Below the pieces are notes generated by a model that was not told the DNA's origin, searched no databases, and saw only the letters and a program-made list of their open reading frames with translations. Position numbers and translations under genes: made by a program. Shown piece after piece: positions 9,742 through 25,900 of a DNA stretch of 64,000 nt. How positions within the stretch are numbered: the first letter of the stretch is position 1; each line of letters starts with the position of its first letter. This stretch comes from Ammonifex degensii KC4 (GTDB taxonomy: Bacteria > Bacillota > Desulfotomaculia > Desulfotomaculales > Ammonificaceae), in contig NC_013385.1 in the NCBI RefSeq assembly GCF_000024605.1, forward strand, positions 1,502,175 through 1,566,174. The letters run 5' to 3'.

Positions 9742-10041
9742 TTACGCGTTTTCCTCCGGCGCCGGCTCCTCTACTTCCTCGCCCAAATGCCTGCCCCGCT
9801 CCAGGATCTGCACTACCCGCCAGCGCTTCTCCTTGGAGAGGGGCCGCGTTTCCATGATGAGCACCTTGTCTCCTACCCGGCACTCGTTGTTCTCGTCGTG
9901 GGCTTTGACTTTCTTGGTGCGCCGAACGGCCTTCTGGTAGAGCTTGTGGCGCACCAGGGTCTCGATGGCTACCACGACGGTCTTATCCATCTTGTCGCTT
10001 ACTACCCGGCCTACGCGAACCTTGCGATGTCCCCGTTGCAT
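9742..10041 (-). CDS. rpsQ: 30S ribosomal protein S17
   Basis: 99 residues, an OB-fold with the signatures [28 protein letters not shown] and DEN...[17 protein letters not shown]. It has an acidic C-terminal tail ([12 protein letters not shown]), slightly longer than the minimum for the family. S17 is a primary binder at the 30S body. Last gene of the S10 block. Confidence 0.98.
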   Translation of the reverse strand: MQRGHRKVRVGRVVSDKMDKTVVVAIETLVRHKLYQKAVRRTKKVKAHDENNECRVGDKVLIMETRPLSKEKRWRVVQILERGRHLGEEVEEPAPEENA

Positions 10042-10059
10042 AAGGCAAAGCTTACCTCC

Positions 10060-10269
10060 TTACCCGATCGCTCGGTCGATCTTGAGCTCCCTCTCCCGCA
10101 ATACCGTCTTCAGGCGAGCTATGCGCCGCTTGACTTCCCTTATCCGCATGGGGTTGTCGAGTTGCCCCGTCGCTAGCTGGAAGCGCAACCGGAAAAGCTC
10201 CTCCTTAGAAGCCCGGATCTTCTCCTGGATTTCCTCGTTGGAAAGATTCCTTATCTCCTTAATCTTCAT
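10060..10269 (-). CDS. rpmC: 50S ribosomal protein L29
   Basis: 69 residues from the ATG at 10269. The two-helix coiled coil reads [20 protein letters not shown]...[34 protein letters not shown], the L29 pattern. L29 sits at the tunnel exit and helps dock trigger factor and SRP. The start lies inside the end of rplP, an 11-bp overlap implying coupled translation. Confidence 0.98.
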   Translation of the reverse strand: MKIKEIRNLSNEEIQEKIRASKEELFRLRFQLATGQLDNPMRIREVKRRIARLKTVLRERELKIDRAIG

Positions 10270-10714
10270 TGGCCTCACCCACCTCCGCCACTTCGGCCAC
10301 TTCCAGCCCCTCCCGCTTGACAATCCGGGTGTCGATCGGGAGTTTGTGAGAAGCCAACCGAAGCGCCTCCAGTGCTACTTCTTCCGGTACCCCAGCCACT
10401 TCAAAGAGGATCCGCCCGGGTTTCACCACGGCTACCCAGTAGGCCGGCGAACCCTTGCCGCTACCCATACGGGTTTCCGCCGGCTTGGCCGTTACCGGCT
10501 TATCGGGGAAGATGCGAATCCATACTTTTCCTCCCCGCCGGAGGTGGCGCGTTATGGCCACCCGGGCCGCCTCTATCTGCCGGGCCGTGATCCAGGAAGG
10601 CTCCAGGGCCTGTAGCCCGTAGTCGCCAAAGTGCAGGGTAGTGGCCCCTTTCGCCTTCCCCTTCATCCGCCCTCGATGGTGCTTCCTGTACTTGACCTTG
10701 CGCGGCTGCAGCAT
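10259..10714 (-). CDS. rplP: 50S ribosomal protein L16
   Basis: 151 residues beginning [20 protein letters not shown], with the [29 protein letters not shown] signature region and [13 protein letters not shown]16 shapes the A-site tRNA binding region. The C-terminal tail ([14 protein letters not shown]) is acidic and longer than in E. coli (136 residues). Directly abuts the rpsC stop. Confidence 0.98.
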   Translation of the reverse strand: MLQPRKVKYRKHHRGRMKGKAKGATTLHFGDYGLQALEPSWITARQIEAARVAITRHLRRGGKVWIRIFPDKPVTAKPAETRMGSGKGSPAYWVAVVKPGRILFEVAGVPEEVALEALRLASHKLPIDTRIVKREGLEVAEVAEVGEANED

Positions 10715-11383
10715 TTAAGCGCTACCTCCTTGCGCCTGCGCCCCTCGCTGGGGCAGAACATCGCCTTTGTAGATCCACACCTTAACGCCGATCTTGCCGT
10801 AGGTGGTTATGGCTTCCGCAAAGCCGTAATCTATATCGGCCCGCAAGGTATGTAGCGGAACCCTCCCCTCGCGGAGCCACTCGGTACGGGCGATCTCCGC
10901 TCCTGCCAGACGCCCGCTCACTTCCACCTTTATCCCCTTAGCGCCCATGCGCATGGCCCGCGCTATGGCCTGCTTCATGGCCCGGCGGTAAGCCACGCGC
11001 CGCTCGATCTGCGAAGCGATGTTCTCGGCCACCAACTGGGCATCGAGTTCGGGCACCTTTATCTCCACGATGTTGATGCTAACCTGCTTGCCGGTCATCT
11101 CCTCCAGCTCGCGCCGCAGGTTTTCCACCTCGGCACCTCCCCGGCCTATGACCATGCCGGGACGGGCTGTGTGGATGGTGACTCTGATCCGGTTGGCCAT
11201 GCGCTCGATGACGATGTTGGATACCCCGGCGTGGTAAAACTTCTGCTTGATGTGCCGCCTTATCTTCACGTCTTCCAACAGAAAATTAGCGAAGTCCTTG
11301 TTTTCGGCGTACCACTTGGCGTTCCAGTCCCGGATGATACCGAGCCTCAACCCCCGCGGATCTACTTTTTGGCCCAAACTCAC
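10715..11383 (-). CDS. rpsC: 30S ribosomal protein S3
   Basis: 222 residues: an N-terminal KH domain ([20 protein letters not shown], about 66-85) and a C-terminal S3 domain with [22 protein letters not shown]3 guards the mRNA entry channel and contributes to helicase activity. A GTG start overlaps the rplV stop as GTGA. Confidence 0.99.
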   Translation of the reverse strand: MSLGQKVDPRGLRLGIIRDWNAKWYAENKDFANFLLEDVKIRRHIKQKFYHAGVSNIVIERMANRIRVTIHTARPGMVIGRGGAEVENLRRELEEMTGKQVSINIVEIKVPELDAQLVAENIASQIERRVAYRRAMKQAIARAMRMGAKGIKVEVSGRLAGAEIARTEWLREGRVPLHTLRADIDYGFAEAITTYGKIGVKVWIYKGDVLPQRGAQAQGGSA

Positions 11384-11733
11384 TTCCCCCCTTTCTCGCC
11401 GACTACGACGGTTATGTGGCTGGTGCGCCTGCGCCTCAAATCAGCCCGCCCGTAAGCCCGGGGCCGGTAGCGCTTGAGAGTGGGACCCTCGTCCACGTAA
11501 GCCCGCAGTACCACCAACTCCGAAGCGATGAGGTCGTAGTTGTGCTCAGCGTTGGCCACCGCCGAGCGCAAGACCTTTTCTATGAGCCGCGCCGCCTTGC
11601 GCGGAGTAAAGCGGAGGATGGCGAAAGCCTCGTCCACCCGTTTTCCCCGAATAAGATCGATCACCTGGCGGGCCTTGAAGGGAGAAATGCGCACGTACTT
11701 GGCCGTGGCGCGCGCTTCTTTGCCGTTCATCAC
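11380..11733 (-). CDS. rplV: 50S ribosomal protein L22
   Basis: 117 residues with the L22 motifs [20 protein letters not shown] and the beta-hairpin region [25 protein letters not shown] that reaches into the exit tunnel. Two adjacent Met codons (MMNGKEA) make the exact start ambiguous by one residue. Located between rpsS and rpsC. Confidence 0.98.
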   Translation of the reverse strand: MMNGKEARATAKYVRISPFKARQVIDLIRGKRVDEAFAILRFTPRKAARLIEKVLRSAVANAEHNYDLIASELVVLRAYVDEGPTLKRYRPRAYGRADLRRRRTSHITVVVGEKGGK

Positions 11734-11743
11734 TTCCCGCCTC

Positions 11744-12028
11744 CTACTTCAATGCGGTGGAGCGCTCCGTGGGCGCACCGTGGCCGCGGAAGGTCCGCGT
11801 GGGAGCAAATTCGCCCAGTTTGTGCCCCACCATCTCCTCGGTGATGTAAATGGGAACGTGCTTCCTGCCGTCGTAGACGGCGATAGTATGCCCCACCATT
11901 TGGGGGAGAATGGTGGAGCGACGGGACCAGGTCTTGATTACCTTGCGCTCACCCGTGGCGTTCATCTTCTCGATCTTCTTTAAAAGCTTAGGGTCGCAGT
12001 AAGGACCCTTCTTCAAAGAACGCCCCAT
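11744..12028 (-). CDS. rpsS: 30S ribosomal protein S19
   Basis: 94 residues starting [20 protein letters not shown], with [29 protein letters not shown] and the [17 protein letters not shown]-terminal signature. S19 forms a complex with S13 in the 30S head. Length and order (rplB-rpsS-rplV) are standard. Confidence 0.99.
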   Translation of the reverse strand: MGRSLKKGPYCDPKLLKKIEKMNATGERKVIKTWSRRSTILPQMVGHTIAVYDGRKHVPIYITEEMVGHKLGEFAPTRTFRGHGAPTERSTALK

Positions 12029-12046
12029 TGCCGTCCTTCACCCCCC

Positions 12047-12874
12047 TTACTCGTAGCGCCGCTTCAAAATGAACTTGTCGCTCGGCTTGGCCTTGCGCGT
12101 CCGCACACCGCGAGCAGGCTTGCCCCAGGGCGTCTTGGGGTGAGGAAGACCAATAGGTGCCTTACCCTCACCACCACCGTGGGGATGGTCCACCGGGTTC
12201 ATGGCCGAACCGCGTACCGTGGGCCTTATTCCCAGCCAGCGCGCCCTCCCGGCCTTACCAATGACTATGTTCTCGTGGTCCACGTTTCCTACCTGCCCTA
12301 TGGTGGCCCGACAGTCGAGATGTATAAGCCTTATCTCGCCCGAGGGCATCCTTATGTGGGCGTAATCCCCTTCTTTAGCCAGGATCTGGGCCGCCGTGCC
12401 CGCCGCCCGCACGAGCTTGCCCCCCTCGCCCGGGTTGAGCTCTATGTTATGCACCAGCGTACCCACCGGTATGTAGCGCAGAGGCAGGGCATTCCCTACC
12501 TTTATGTCGGCCTCGGGCCCGGACATCACTTCCTGCCCGACCTTCAACCCCTCCGGTGCCAGGATGTAGCGCTTCTCCCCATCCCGGTAGTGCAGGAGGG
12601 CTATGCGGGCCGAGCGGTTAGGGTCGTACTCTATGGCCGCCACCTTGGCCGGGATGCCGTCTTTGTCCCGCTTGAAGTCGATTATCCGGTAAAGGCGCTT
12701 GTGCCCCCCGCCCTTGTGGCGCACCGTTATCCTTCCCTGGTTATTACGACCCGCCCGCCTCTTCAAGGGCTTAACCAGGGAGCGCTCGGGCTCCGTCTTG
12801 GTGATCTCCTCGAAGGTGGATACCGTGACGAAGCGGATGCCCGGCGAGGTGGGTTTGTAGCGCTTAACGCCCAT
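12047..12874 (-). CDS. rplB: 50S ribosomal protein L2
   Basis: 275 residues. The N-terminal OB domain ([19 protein letters not shown]) and the C-terminal SH3-like domain with the highly conserved [18 protein letters not shown] loop, near the peptidyl transferase centre, are both present. Ends with [15 protein letters not shown]. One of the most conserved ribosomal proteins, with no oddities seen. Confidence 0.99.
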   Translation of the reverse strand: MGVKRYKPTSPGIRFVTVSTFEEITKTEPERSLVKPLKRRAGRNNQGRITVRHKGGGHKRLYRIIDFKRDKDGIPAKVAAIEYDPNRSARIALLHYRDGEKRYILAPEGLKVGQEVMSGPEADIKVGNALPLRYIPVGTLVHNIELNPGEGGKLVRAAGTAAQILAKEGDYAHIRMPSGEIRLIHLDCRATIGQVGNVDHENIVIGKAGRARWLGIRPTVRGSAMNPVDHPHGGGEGKAPIGLPHPKTPWGKPARGVRTRKAKPSDKFILKRRYE

Positions 12875-12895
12875 CCTTACTCACCCCCTTCCGAA

Positions 12896-13180
12896 TTAGA
12901 GTCCTTCGAACACTTCGATCTTGTGACCCGGTTGCAGGGTCACTATGGCCTTCTTTACCTCCGGCGTCCTACCTACGGCACGCCTTACCCGCTTTACCTT
13001 GCCCTTTACCCGCATGGTGTTAACCTTCAATACCTTCACCTTGAAAATGGTCTCTACTGCCCGCTTGATATCGGTCTTGGTAGCCTTCGGGTGCACGATG
13101 AAGGTGTACTTGTTCTGCTGCAAAAGGGCAGTGGACTTCTCAGTTATCACTGGCTTTATTAAAACGTCGTGGACATCCAT
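12896..13180 (-). CDS. rplW: 50S ribosomal protein L23
   Basis: 94 residues with [20 protein letters not shown] at the N-terminus, [21 protein letters not shown] in the middle and the [19 protein letters not shown] loop. L23 is the main tunnel-exit docking site for trigger factor and SRP. Follows rplD after 2 bp. Confidence 0.99.
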   Translation of the reverse strand: MDVHDVLIKPVITEKSTALLQQNKYTFIVHPKATKTDIKRAVETIFKVKVLKVNTMRVKGKVKRVRRAVGRTPEVKKAIVTLQPGHKIEVFEGL

Positions 13181-13182
13181 CT

Positions 13183-13812
13183 TTAACCGAGCACCTCCTC
13201 CACGCGGGCGAGGGCCTCCCTGGTGATGAAGACCTTGGGATACCGGAGGAGGTCGTAAACGTTGAGGTTATTTACCGGCAAAAACTTTACCCCCTCCAGG
13301 TTGGCAGTGGCCAGCTTAACCACCGGATCGGGATCGGCCCCTACCAGGAGCACGCCCGTCTCCACCCCAAAGCGGGAAAGCAGTTCTTTCGCCAGCTTGG
13401 TCTTGGGTGCCTCCAGTCGCAACTCTTCCAGCACCACCAGGTTGCCGGCCCGCAGCTTATCGGACAACACCGATTTCAAGGCCAGCCGCCGCACCTTTTT
13501 GGGCACTGTGTAGTCGTAGTCCCTGGGCTTGGGCCCGAAGACGACACCTCCCTTGCGCCAGATGGGAGAACGGATGCTACCGTGACGCGCCCTGCCCGTA
13601 CCCTTCTGGCGCCAGGGCTTGCGGCCGCCTCCGCGCACCTCGCCCCGGGTCTTGGTGCTATGAGTACCCCGCCGGCGGTTAGCCAGGTGCATAACCACCA
13701 CTTCGTGAACCACGTAGGGGTTGGGCTCGATCCCGAAGACCTCCTCTTTGAGCTCCATCTCCCCTACCGGCTCACCCGCCAGGTTGTATACGGTCGCCTT
13801 AGGCAATGTCAT
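13183..13812 (-). CDS. rplD: 50S ribosomal protein L4
   Basis: 209 residues. The extended loop contains the signature [20 protein letters not shown] and [17 protein letters not shown], which lines the exit tunnel; the C-terminal part has [18 protein letters not shown]. In E. coli L4 represses the S10 operon; no S10 leader structure was recognised here, since rpsJ directly follows tuf. Confidence 0.98.
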   Translation of the reverse strand: MTLPKATVYNLAGEPVGEMELKEEVFGIEPNPYVVHEVVVMHLANRRRGTHSTKTRGEVRGGGRKPWRQKGTGRARHGSIRSPIWRKGGVVFGPKPRDYDYTVPKKVRRLALKSVLSDKLRAGNLVVLEELRLEAPKTKLAKELLSRFGVETGVLLVGADPDPVVKLATANLEGVKFLPVNNLNVYDLLRYPKVFITREALARVEEVLG

Positions 13813-13821
13813 CTCCCCCTC

Positions 13822-14451
13822 TTATTGCGTCGCCTTGACCGCCTGCTTGATGATGAGGAGACCTCCCCGCGGGCCAGGCACTGCACCCTTGACCACCAGC
13901 AAGTTGCGCTCCGGGTCTACTTTCACCACTTCCAGATTCTGCACCGTGACCCGCTCCATGCCCATGTGCCCCGGCAGCTTGCGGCCCTTGAAAACCCGGG
14001 CCGGGCCCTTGGCCCCTAGCGAGCCAGGGCGGCGGTGGTACTTGGAGCCGTGGGACATGGGACCCCGGCTGAAGCCGTGCCGCTTAATACCCCCGGCGAA
14101 CCCTTTACCTTTGCTTATGCCGGTGACATCCACCTTTTCCCCGGGGGAGAAGATGTCTACCTTTATTTCCTGCCCCACGGTGTAGGCCGAGGCATCGGGT
14201 ACCCGGAACTCCCGCAGGTAGCGCAGGGGCTTAAGCCCGGCGCGGGCAAAGTGCCCCCGCAAGGGCTTATTGACCCGGTGCTCGGGAATCTCCTCAAAAC
14301 CCACCTGTATGGCCTCGTAGCCGTCCGTTTCTCGGTTTTTGGTCTGCACCACCACGCAAGGCCCGGCCTTGATCACCGTTACCGCCATGGCTTCCCCCGC
14401 CGGCGTGAAATACTGCGTCATGCCCAATTTCTTCCCTAGGATGCCCTTCAT
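13822..14451 (-). CDS. rplC: 50S ribosomal protein L3
   Basis: 209 residues starting [20 protein letters not shown]. The conserved [26 protein letters not shown] finger and [18 protein letters not shown] are present. L3 binds near the peptidyl transferase centre and is an assembly initiator. Canonical rpsJ-rplC-rplD order. Confidence 0.99.
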   Translation of the reverse strand: MKGILGKKLGMTQYFTPAGEAMAVTVIKAGPCVVVQTKNRETDGYEAIQVGFEEIPEHRVNKPLRGHFARAGLKPLRYLREFRVPDASAYTVGQEIKVDIFSPGEKVDVTGISKGKGFAGGIKRHGFSRGPMSHGSKYHRRPGSLGAKGPARVFKGRKLPGHMGMERVTVQNLEVVKVDPERNLLVVKGAVPGPRGGLLIIKQAVKATQ

Positions 14452-14470
14452 CGGTACTCAGCACCTCCGT

Positions 14471-14779
14471 TTAAAGCTTGATTTCTATGTCCACGCCGGC
14501 CGGCAGATCCAGGCGCATGAGCGCCTCGATGGTCTTCGGTGTGGGGTCGAGTATGTCAATCAGGCGCTTGTGCGTCCGGATCTCAAACTGCTCCCGCGAA
14601 TCCTTGTCCTTGTGGGGGGAGCGCAGGATGGTGTAAACACTCCGGTCGGTGGGAAGGGGGACCGGGCCGGCTACCTGCGCCCCCGTACGCTTAGCCGTCT
14701 CCACTATCTTCTGCGCCGACTGGTCTAGGAGATAGTGGTCGAAAGCCTTGAGCCTTATGCGAATCTTCTGCCGCGCCAT
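14471..14779 (-). CDS. rpsJ: 30S ribosomal protein S10
   Basis: 102 residues from the ATG at 14779, preceded by GAGGTGG; six extra upstream codons are open but less likely to be used. Signatures are [27 protein letters not shown]...[18 protein letters not shown] and [13 protein letters not shown]10 also doubles as NusE in antitermination. Starts 23 bp after tuf, joining the str and S10 blocks. Confidence 0.98.
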   Translation of the reverse strand: MARQKIRIRLKAFDHYLLDQSAQKIVETAKRTGAQVAGPVPLPTDRSVYTILRSPHKDKDSREQFEIRTHKRLIDILDPTPKTIEALMRLDLPAGVDIEIKL

Positions 14780-14802
14780 ATAAGCCACCTCGATCATCTT
14801 CC

Positions 14803-16005
<1,203 letters not shown>

Positions 16006-16020
16006 AAAGCTTCCTCCTCC

Positions 16021-18093
16021 TTAACTTGCCTTCTGGATGATTTTCTCCGCGATGTTCCGCGGTACCTCGGCGTAATGATCGAACTGCATGGTGTAAGAAC
16101 CACGCCCCTGGGTGAGGGAGCGAAGGGTAGTGGCGTAGCCGAACATCTCGGCCAGAGGCACGAAGGCCCTTATCACCCGCACCGGTCCGCGGGCCTCCAG
16201 TCCCTCGATTTGGGCCCGGCGCGCGTTGAGATCGCCGATGACCTCGCCCAGGTACTCCTCCGGAGTTATCACTTCGATCTTCATCATGGGCTCGAGCAGC
16301 ACCAGGCCCGCCTGCCGAGCAGCCTCCTTAAAGGCCAGCGAGGCAGCGATCTTGAAGGCCATTTCCGAAGAGTCCACCTCGTGGTAGGAGCCGTCCACCA
16401 GGGAAACGCTTACGTCGATGACCGGGTAGCCGGCCAGGACGCCGTTTTCCATGGCCTCCCGCACCCCGGCTTCTACGGCAGGCACGAACTCCTTGGGCAC
16501 CACACCGCCCACGATCTTGTTGTGGAACTGGAAGCCCGACCCCCGCGGCAGAGGTTCGATCTCCAGCCACACGTGGCCGTACTGACCCCGACCACCCGTC
16601 TGCCGGATGTACTTTCCTTCTGCCTTGGCCGGCCGGGTAATGGTTTCGCGGTAGGCCACCTGCGGCTTGCCCACGTTGACGTCCACCTTGAACTCCCGGC
16701 GGAGCCGGTCCACGATGATCTCCAAGTGGAGCTCTCCCATGCCAGAGATGATGGTCTGCCCCGTCTCGTGGTCTACATGGGTGCGGAAGGTGGGGTCTTC
16801 CTCCGCCAGGCGGCTCAGAGCCGGACCCAGCTTGTCATAGTCGTCCCGCGTCTTGGGCTCTATCGCCACCGAAATGACCGGCTCGGGGAACTCCATGGAC
16901 TCCAGCAGTATGGGATGCTTTTCGTCACAAAGAGTGTCGCCGGTGAAAGTCTCTTTAAGGCCTACCGCTGCGGCGATTTCCCCGGCGTAGATTTCCCCCA
17001 CTTCTTCCCGGTGGTCGGCATGCATGCGCAAGATACGGCTTATGCGCTCCCGCTTCCGGCGGGTGGCGTTGTAAACATAGCTTCCCGCCTTGAGGCTACC
17101 CGCATAGACGCGGAAGAAGGTGAGACGCCCCACATAAGGATCGGCCATGATTTTGAAGGCCAAGGCAGTGAAGGGAGCGTCGTCCCGGCTCTCCCGAACC
17201 TCCTCCTCTCCCGTCTCGGGGTTCACCCCCTTGACCGGCGGTATGTCAATGGGTGAAGGCAGGAAGTCCACCACCGCATCGAGCAGCGGCTGCACCCCTT
17301 TGTTGCGGTAGGAAGCCCCGCAGAGCACCGGCACCGCCTTGCCCGTAAGCGTGGCGATGCGCAAGCCTCGCTTGATCTCCTCCGGGGTAAGCTCCTCCCC
17401 TTCCAGATACTTGAGCATGAGCTCTTCATCGGCCTCGGCTGCCGCCTCCAGGAGCTTCTCCCGGTACTCGGCCGCCAGCTCCTTCAAGTCCTCGGGGATC
17501 TCCCTCTCTTCGATCTGGGTTCCCAGCTCGTCGACGTAGATGAGCGCTTTTTCCCGGATGAGGTCCACCACGCCGACAAAGCTATCCTCCACCCCTACGG
17601 GTAGCTGAATGGGCACAGGGTTGGCCCCCAGGCGCTCGCGCATCATCTGGAGCACCCGGAAGAAGTCGGCCCCCACGCGGTCCATCTTGTTGACGTAGGC
17701 GATGCGGGGAACATGGTACTTGTCCGCCTGCCGCCATACGGTTTCGCTCTGGGGCTCCACTCCACCCACCGCACAAAAGATAGCTATGGCCCCGTCAAGT
17801 ACGCGTAAGGAGCGCTCTACTTCCACCGTAAAATCCACGTGCCCGGGCGTGTCGATAATGTTAATTCGGTGCCCCCGCCAGAAGCAGGTGGTAGCCGCCG
17901 AGGTGATGGTGATGCCCCGCTCCTTCTCCTGGGGCATGAAGTCCATGACGGCTGTGCCATCATGCACCTCGCCGATGCGGTGAATCCGCCCGGTGTAGTA
18001 AAGAATGCGCTCCGTGGTAGTGGTCTTCCCGGCGTCGATGTGGGCCATTATTCCTATGTTCCTAACTTTCTCCAAAGGATACTCCCTCGGCAA
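16021..18093 (-). CDS. fusA: Elongation factor G
   Basis: 690 residues with the full five-domain arrangement. GTPase motifs are AHIDAGKTT (17-25), the RGITI switch, DTPGHVDF and NKMDR. Domain IV carries [14 protein letters not shown] and the conserved C-terminus has EMFGYAT.LRS.TQGR.SYTM.F. It catalyses translocation and, with RRF, ribosome recycling. Lies between rpsG and tuf, as in the classic str operon. Confidence 0.99.
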   Translation of the reverse strand: MPREYPLEKVRNIGIMAHIDAGKTTTTERILYYTGRIHRIGEVHDGTAVMDFMPQEKERGITITSAATTCFWRGHRINIIDTPGHVDFTVEVERSLRVLDGAIAIFCAVGGVEPQSETVWRQADKYHVPRIAYVNKMDRVGADFFRVLQMMRERLGANPVPIQLPVGVEDSFVGVVDLIREKALIYVDELGTQIEEREIPEDLKELAAEYREKLLEAAAEADEELMLKYLEGEELTPEEIKRGLRIATLTGKAVPVLCGASYRNKGVQPLLDAVVDFLPSPIDIPPVKGVNPETGEEEVRESRDDAPFTALAFKIMADPYVGRLTFFRVYAGSLKAGSYVYNATRRKRERISRILRMHADHREEVGEIYAGEIAAAVGLKETFTGDTLCDEKHPILLESMEFPEPVISVAIEPKTRDDYDKLGPALSRLAEEDPTFRTHVDHETGQTIISGMGELHLEIIVDRLRREFKVDVNVGKPQVAYRETITRPAKAEGKYIRQTGGRGQYGHVWLEIEPLPRGSGFQFHNKIVGGVVPKEFVPAVEAGVREAMENGVLAGYPVIDVSVSLVDGSYHEVDSSEMAFKIAASLAFKEAARQAGLVLLEPMMKIEVITPEEYLGEVIGDLNARRAQIEGLEARGPVRVIRAFVPLAEMFGYATTLRSLTQGRGSYTMQFDHYAEVPRNIAEKIIQKAS

Positions 18094-18108
18094 GATTCCA
18101 AAACCCCC

Positions 18109-18579
18109 TTACCACCGGTAGTGGGCAAAGGCCCGGTTGGCCTCAGCCATGCGGTGGGTCTCATCCCGCTTCTTTACCGCTCCGCCCGTGCCGTTGTAGG
18201 CATCCAGGATCTCCGCTGCTAACTTTTCGATCATGCTCTTACCCTGACGCTGCCGCGCGTACTCCACCAGCCAGCGGATGGCCAGCGACACTTGCCGCTC
18301 CGGACGCACCTCAATGGGTACCTGGTAGGTGGCGCCGCCCACCCGCCGCGGCCTTACTTCTAGCACCGGCTTTACGTTCTCTATAGCCTTTTCCAACACC
18401 TCTACCGGGTCCTTGCCCGTTTTCTCCCGTATGAGATCGAAAGCCCCGTAACAGATCCACTCCGCGATACTCTTTTTTCCGTCGCGCATCACTTTGTTAA
18501 TGAGCTTAGCGACGAGCTTACTCCCGTACACCGGGTCGGGATCAATCTCCCGCGGCGGTACAGGACCTCTGCGCGGCAT
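18109..18579 (-). CDS. rpsG: 30S ribosomal protein S7
   Basis: 156 residues from the ATG at 18579 ([20 protein letters not shown]). A second ATG two codons upstream is closer to the GGAGGTGGA tract but would give an unusual start. Signatures are [33 protein letters not shown] and the C-terminal [15 protein letters not shown]7 organises the 30S head and represses the str operon in E. coli. Confidence 0.98.
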   Translation of the reverse strand: MPRRGPVPPREIDPDPVYGSKLVAKLINKVMRDGKKSIAEWICYGAFDLIREKTGKDPVEVLEKAIENVKPVLEVRPRRVGGATYQVPIEVRPERQVSLAIRWLVEYARQRQGKSMIEKLAAEILDAYNGTGGAVKKRDETHRMAEANRAFAHYRW

Positions 18580-18599
18580 AAGCATTCCACCTCCTTCCC

Positions 18600-18974
18600 T
18601 TACTTCTTGGGCCGCTTGGTTCCGTACTTGGAACGCCCCCGGCGCCGATCTTGCACGCCGGCCGCATCCAGAGCTCCTCGGATGATGTGGTAGCGCACGC
18701 CCGGCAGATCCTTCACTCGGCCGCCGCGCACCAGCACCACTGAGTGCTCCTGCAGGTTGTGCCCGATACCCGGAATGTAGGCCGTTACTTCCATGCCGTT
18801 GGTCAGCCGCACACGGGCCACCTTGCGCAGGGCCGAGTTAGGCTTCTTGGGGGTGGTGGTGTAAACACGCACGCATACCCCCCGCTTTTGCGGGCAGCCG
18901 CGCAGAGCCGGAGCCGAAGATTTACTGCGCACCGCTTCCCGACCGTAACGCACCAGTTGGTTTATCGTCGGCAT
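18600..18974 (-). CDS. rpsL: 30S ribosomal protein S12
   Basis: 124 residues from the ATG at 18974, giving the normal [15 protein letters not shown] start; the upstream open frame crosses a hairpin and is not used. The decoding-centre loops [20 protein letters not shown] and [13 protein letters not shown] are intact, with the lysines whose substitution gives streptomycin resistance in the wild-type state. First canonical gene of the str block. Confidence 0.98.
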   Translation of the reverse strand: MPTINQLVRYGREAVRSKSSAPALRGCPQKRGVCVRVYTTTPKKPNSALRKVARVRLTNGMEVTAYIPGIGHNLQEHSVVLVRGGRVKDLPGVRYHIIRGALDAAGVQDRRRGRSKYGTKRPKK

Positions 18975-19027
18975 CCCCAATCCCCACCTCCTTTCTCCAG
19001 TAACCTTCCCGCCTAACAGGCAAAAGA

Positions 19028-19066
19028 TTGCCCCCTGGTTATCCAAGCAACCGTACCAGGGGGCAA
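19028..19066 (-). promoter_or_regulatory. Perfect 12-bp inverted repeat in the rpsL leader
   Basis: In the 96-bp gap between the L7Ae-like gene and rpsL, ttgccccctggt (19028-19039) pairs perfectly with accagggggcaa (19055-19066) around a 15-nt loop. In the transcribed direction the stem is followed by TCTTTTG, a weak U-tract. It may be a partial terminator or attenuator that lowers expression between the two genes, or a protein-binding leader element. The structure is seen; its role is inferred. Confidence 0.5.
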
Positions 19067-19070
19067 GCCT

Positions 19071-19322
19071 TTAGTCTTCCAGTACAGCTGCCGAAGCGCA
19101 GTTAACCTCAATGCCACAGGCTCGTCCCAACTCCTTCATCGAGGGCACCACTTCTACGGGAATCCCTCTCTCTTTAGCTGCCTGTACTATGGGTTCGGTA
19201 ACCCAGCTTTCTGCGTCAGCGGCCACGAATACTACCTTCGCTTGCCCCCGTTCTACTGCTTTTAGCGTTTGCCGTGATCCTACGGTCTTTTTACGTGCTT
19301 GGCTTATGCGCGCATAGGGCAC
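19071..19322 (-). CDS. rplGB: L7Ae-family RNA-binding protein (YbxF/RplGB-like)
   Basis: 83 residues from a GTG at 19322, eight bases after GGAGGG, giving MPYARISQARKKTVGSRQTL. The L7Ae fold is visible: GSRQTLKAVERGQAKVVFVA, then VEVVPSMKELGRACGIEV. Family members bind kink-turn RNA; B. subtilis YbxF, found at the same place between rpoC and rpsL, associates with ribosomes. The precise role is unknown. It has its own promoter just upstream. Confidence 0.9.
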   Translation of the reverse strand: MPYARISQARKKTVGSRQTLKAVERGQAKVVFVAADAESWVTEPIVQAAKERGIPVEVVPSMKELGRACGIEVNCASAAVLED

Positions 19323-19356
19323 TATGACATCCCTCCACGCCCCCACACGCTTTATC

Positions 19357-19386
19357 AGTGTAGCATTCTGCCCCTAACGCTGTCAA
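19357..19386 (-). promoter_or_regulatory. Sigma-A promoter for the L7Ae/str block
   Basis: Reading leftwards, TTGACA (19381-19386) and TACACT (19357-19362) are separated by 18 bp. A start site near 19350 would leave a leader of about 30 nt before the L7Ae-like gene. It lies entirely in the 71-bp gap after rpoC. It would allow the ribosomal protein genes to be expressed separately from rpoBC. Confidence 0.65.
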
Positions 19387-19393
19387 TAAGCTT

Positions 19394-22918
<3,525 letters not shown>

Positions 22919-22924
22919 CGGTCA

Positions 22925-25900
22925 TCACCTCGTTTTTCTCTTGGCCTTGCCCTTTTCTTCTTTCTCTTCCGTCGATTCTTCTTCCGTCGGCTCGTAAAGC
23001 TTATGGAAGTCCCACTCTGTTTTCTCCGCAGGTTCTCCCTCACTATCGGTGTCCTTCAACTCCACTTCCTCGCCGCGGCTGGAAAGCACCCGGACGTCCA
23101 GCCCCAGGCTCTGAAGCTCTTTGATCAGCACTTTAAAGGACTCGGGCACGCCCGGCTCCGGCACATTTTCGCCTTTGACGATGGCCTCGTATGTCTTCAC
23201 CCGTCCCACTACGTCGTCCGACTTCACGGTAAGCATCTCCTGCAGGGTGTAAGCCGCTCCATAGGCCTCCAACGCCCAGACCTCCATTTCTCCAAAGCGC
23301 TGGCCGCCGAACTGCGCCTTACCGCCCAGCGGCTGCTGCGTGACCAGGGAGTAGGGGCCGGTGGAACGAGCGTGGATCTTGTCGTCCACCAGATGGGCGA
23401 GCTTCATCATGTATATGTAACCTACGGTCACCGGGTTATCGAAAGGTTCCCCCGTGCGGCCGTCGTAAAGGGTGACCTTACCGTTGCGAGGCAAACCGGC
23501 CCGTTCCAAGGTCTCAAATATGTCCTCTTCCTTGGCCCCGTGGAAGATGGGGCTGGAGATCTTGATTCCCAGTTTTTTCGCCGCCCACCCCAGGTGGGTT
23601 TCCAGCACCTGACCCAGGTTCATCCGGGAAGGTACTCCCAAGGGATTAAGGACGATCTCCACCGGCGTACCGTCCTCCAGGAAGGGCATGTCCTCCTCTG
23701 GCAGGATGCGGGCTACCACTCCCTTGTTCCCATGCCTCCCCGCCATCTTGTCTCCCACCGAGATTTTGCGCTTCTGGGCCACATAGACCCGCACCAGCTT
23801 GATGACTCCCGGTGGGAGCTCATCTCCTTTGTCCCGGCTGAAGATCTTGACATCCACCACCGTACCCGACTCGCCGTGGGGAACCCGCAAGGAGGTGTCC
23901 CGTACCTCGCGGGCCTTCTCGCCGAAAATGGCCCGTAAAAGCCTCTCTTCTGCCGTAAGTTCGGTCTCCCCCTTGGGAGTCACCTTGCCCACCAGGATGT
24001 CGCCTGGCCTCACCTCCGCCCCTATGCGGATGATGCCCCGCTCGTCGAGATCTTTCAGGGCATCCTCACCCACATTGGGGATGTCCCGGGTGATTTCTTC
24101 CGGCCCGAGCTTGGTGTCCCGGGCCTCGCACTCGTACTCCTCTATGTGAATGGAGGTGAAGAAGTCCTCCTTCACCAGCTTCTCGCTTATGAGGATGGCG
24201 TCCTCGTAGTTGTAGCCCTCCCAGGGCATGAAGGCCACCAGCACGTTCCTTCCCAGGCTCAACTCCCCGTGATCGGTGCAGGGACCGTCGGCTATGACTT
24301 GCCCGGCCTCCACTCGGTCGCCGCGCTTGACAATGGGGCGCTGGTTGATGCAGGTGCCCTGGTTGGAGCGCTGGAACTTCCGCAGCGAGTAGCGGTCGGT
24401 CTCTCCGTCATCGGTGGTGATGACGATCTCGTTGGCCGTAACCTTGGTAACCGTACCGGAGCGCCGGGCCACCACTACCGCTCCTGCATCGCGGGCCACC
24501 TTTTCCTCAATGCCCGTACCTACCAGCGGCGCCTCCGTCCGGATGAGGGGAACCGCCTGGCGCTGCATGTTGGCTCCCATCAAAGCCCGGTTGGCGTCGT
24601 CGTTTTCCAAGAAGGGAATGAGTGAGGCTCCCACGCTGAAGACCTGCTTGGGCGAGACGTCCACCAGGTCCACTTCTTCTACTGGAACTACCAAGATCTC
24701 GCCCTTGTACCGAGCACTCACCCGGTCCTCCAGGAAGCGCCCTTCTTCGTCCAGGGCCACGTTGGCCTGCGCGATCACGTACTGCTCCTCTTCGTCCGCC
24801 GTGAGGTAAACAATCTCATCGGTTACCCGGCGGTTCTCCTTATCCACCCGCCGGTAGGGAGTTTCAATGAAGCCAAATTCATTCACCCGGGCGTAGGTAG
24901 TGAGGCTGCCAATAAGGCCGATGTTAGGTCCTTCCGGTGTTTCTATGGGACAAATACGCCCGTAGTGGGAGTGGTGCACGTCCCGCACCTCGAAGCCCGC
25001 CCGCTCCCGGCTCAATCCTCCCGGCCCGAGGGCTGAGATACGCCGCTTGTGCGTGAGCTCGGAGAGAGGATTGGTCTGGTCCATGAACTGGGAGAGCTGG
25101 CTCGACCCGAGGAATTCCTTTATGGCCGCTACTACCGGGCGGATGTTGATGAGGACCTGCGGGGTCACTACTTCCACGTCCTGGATGGTCATGCGTTCCC
25201 TGACCACCCGCTCCATGCGCGCTAGCCCGATCCGGAACTGGTTCTGTAAAAGCTCGCCTACCGAGCGCACCCGTCGGTTGCCCAGGTGGTCGATGTCATC
25301 CACCTGGCCCTCGCCTCGCATGACCTTGAGCAGGTAGCGGATGGTGGCCACGATGTCCTCTGGCAAGAGCTCCCGGATAAACTCCCGGTCCTTGGGGACC
25401 ATTTTCTTGAGGTAAGGATCCCATTCCTGCGGACCGTTTTCTTGCTTGAAGCGGTAAAGTATACCGTGTCCCAGCTTCTTGAAGAGCTTGTAGCGCCCCA
25501 CATTCCCCAGGTCGTAGCGCTTGGGGTCGAAAAAGAGGCTCTCCAGAAGCGCCCGCGCGTTGTCCACCGCCGGCGGCTCACCCGGACGCAGGCGCTTGTA
25601 GATTTCCAAAAGGGCCTCTTCCTGGTTAGTGGAAGGATCGCGGCTCAAAGTCTCCTGGATGAACTTGTCATGATCGAAAAGCTCCAGGATATGAGCGTTG
25701 GTAGGATAGCCCAGAGCCCGCACCAGCGTGGTGGCCGGGATCTTGCGGGTGCGGTCCACCCGTACCCAGATGACGTCAGAGGCATCAGTCTCAAACTCCA
25801 GCCAGGCTCCGCGGTTTGGGATGATGGTAGCGGTGTAAAGCTTCTTTCCCGTAGGATCTATCTGCTCCCCGTAGTAAACACCGGGGGAACGGACCAGCTG

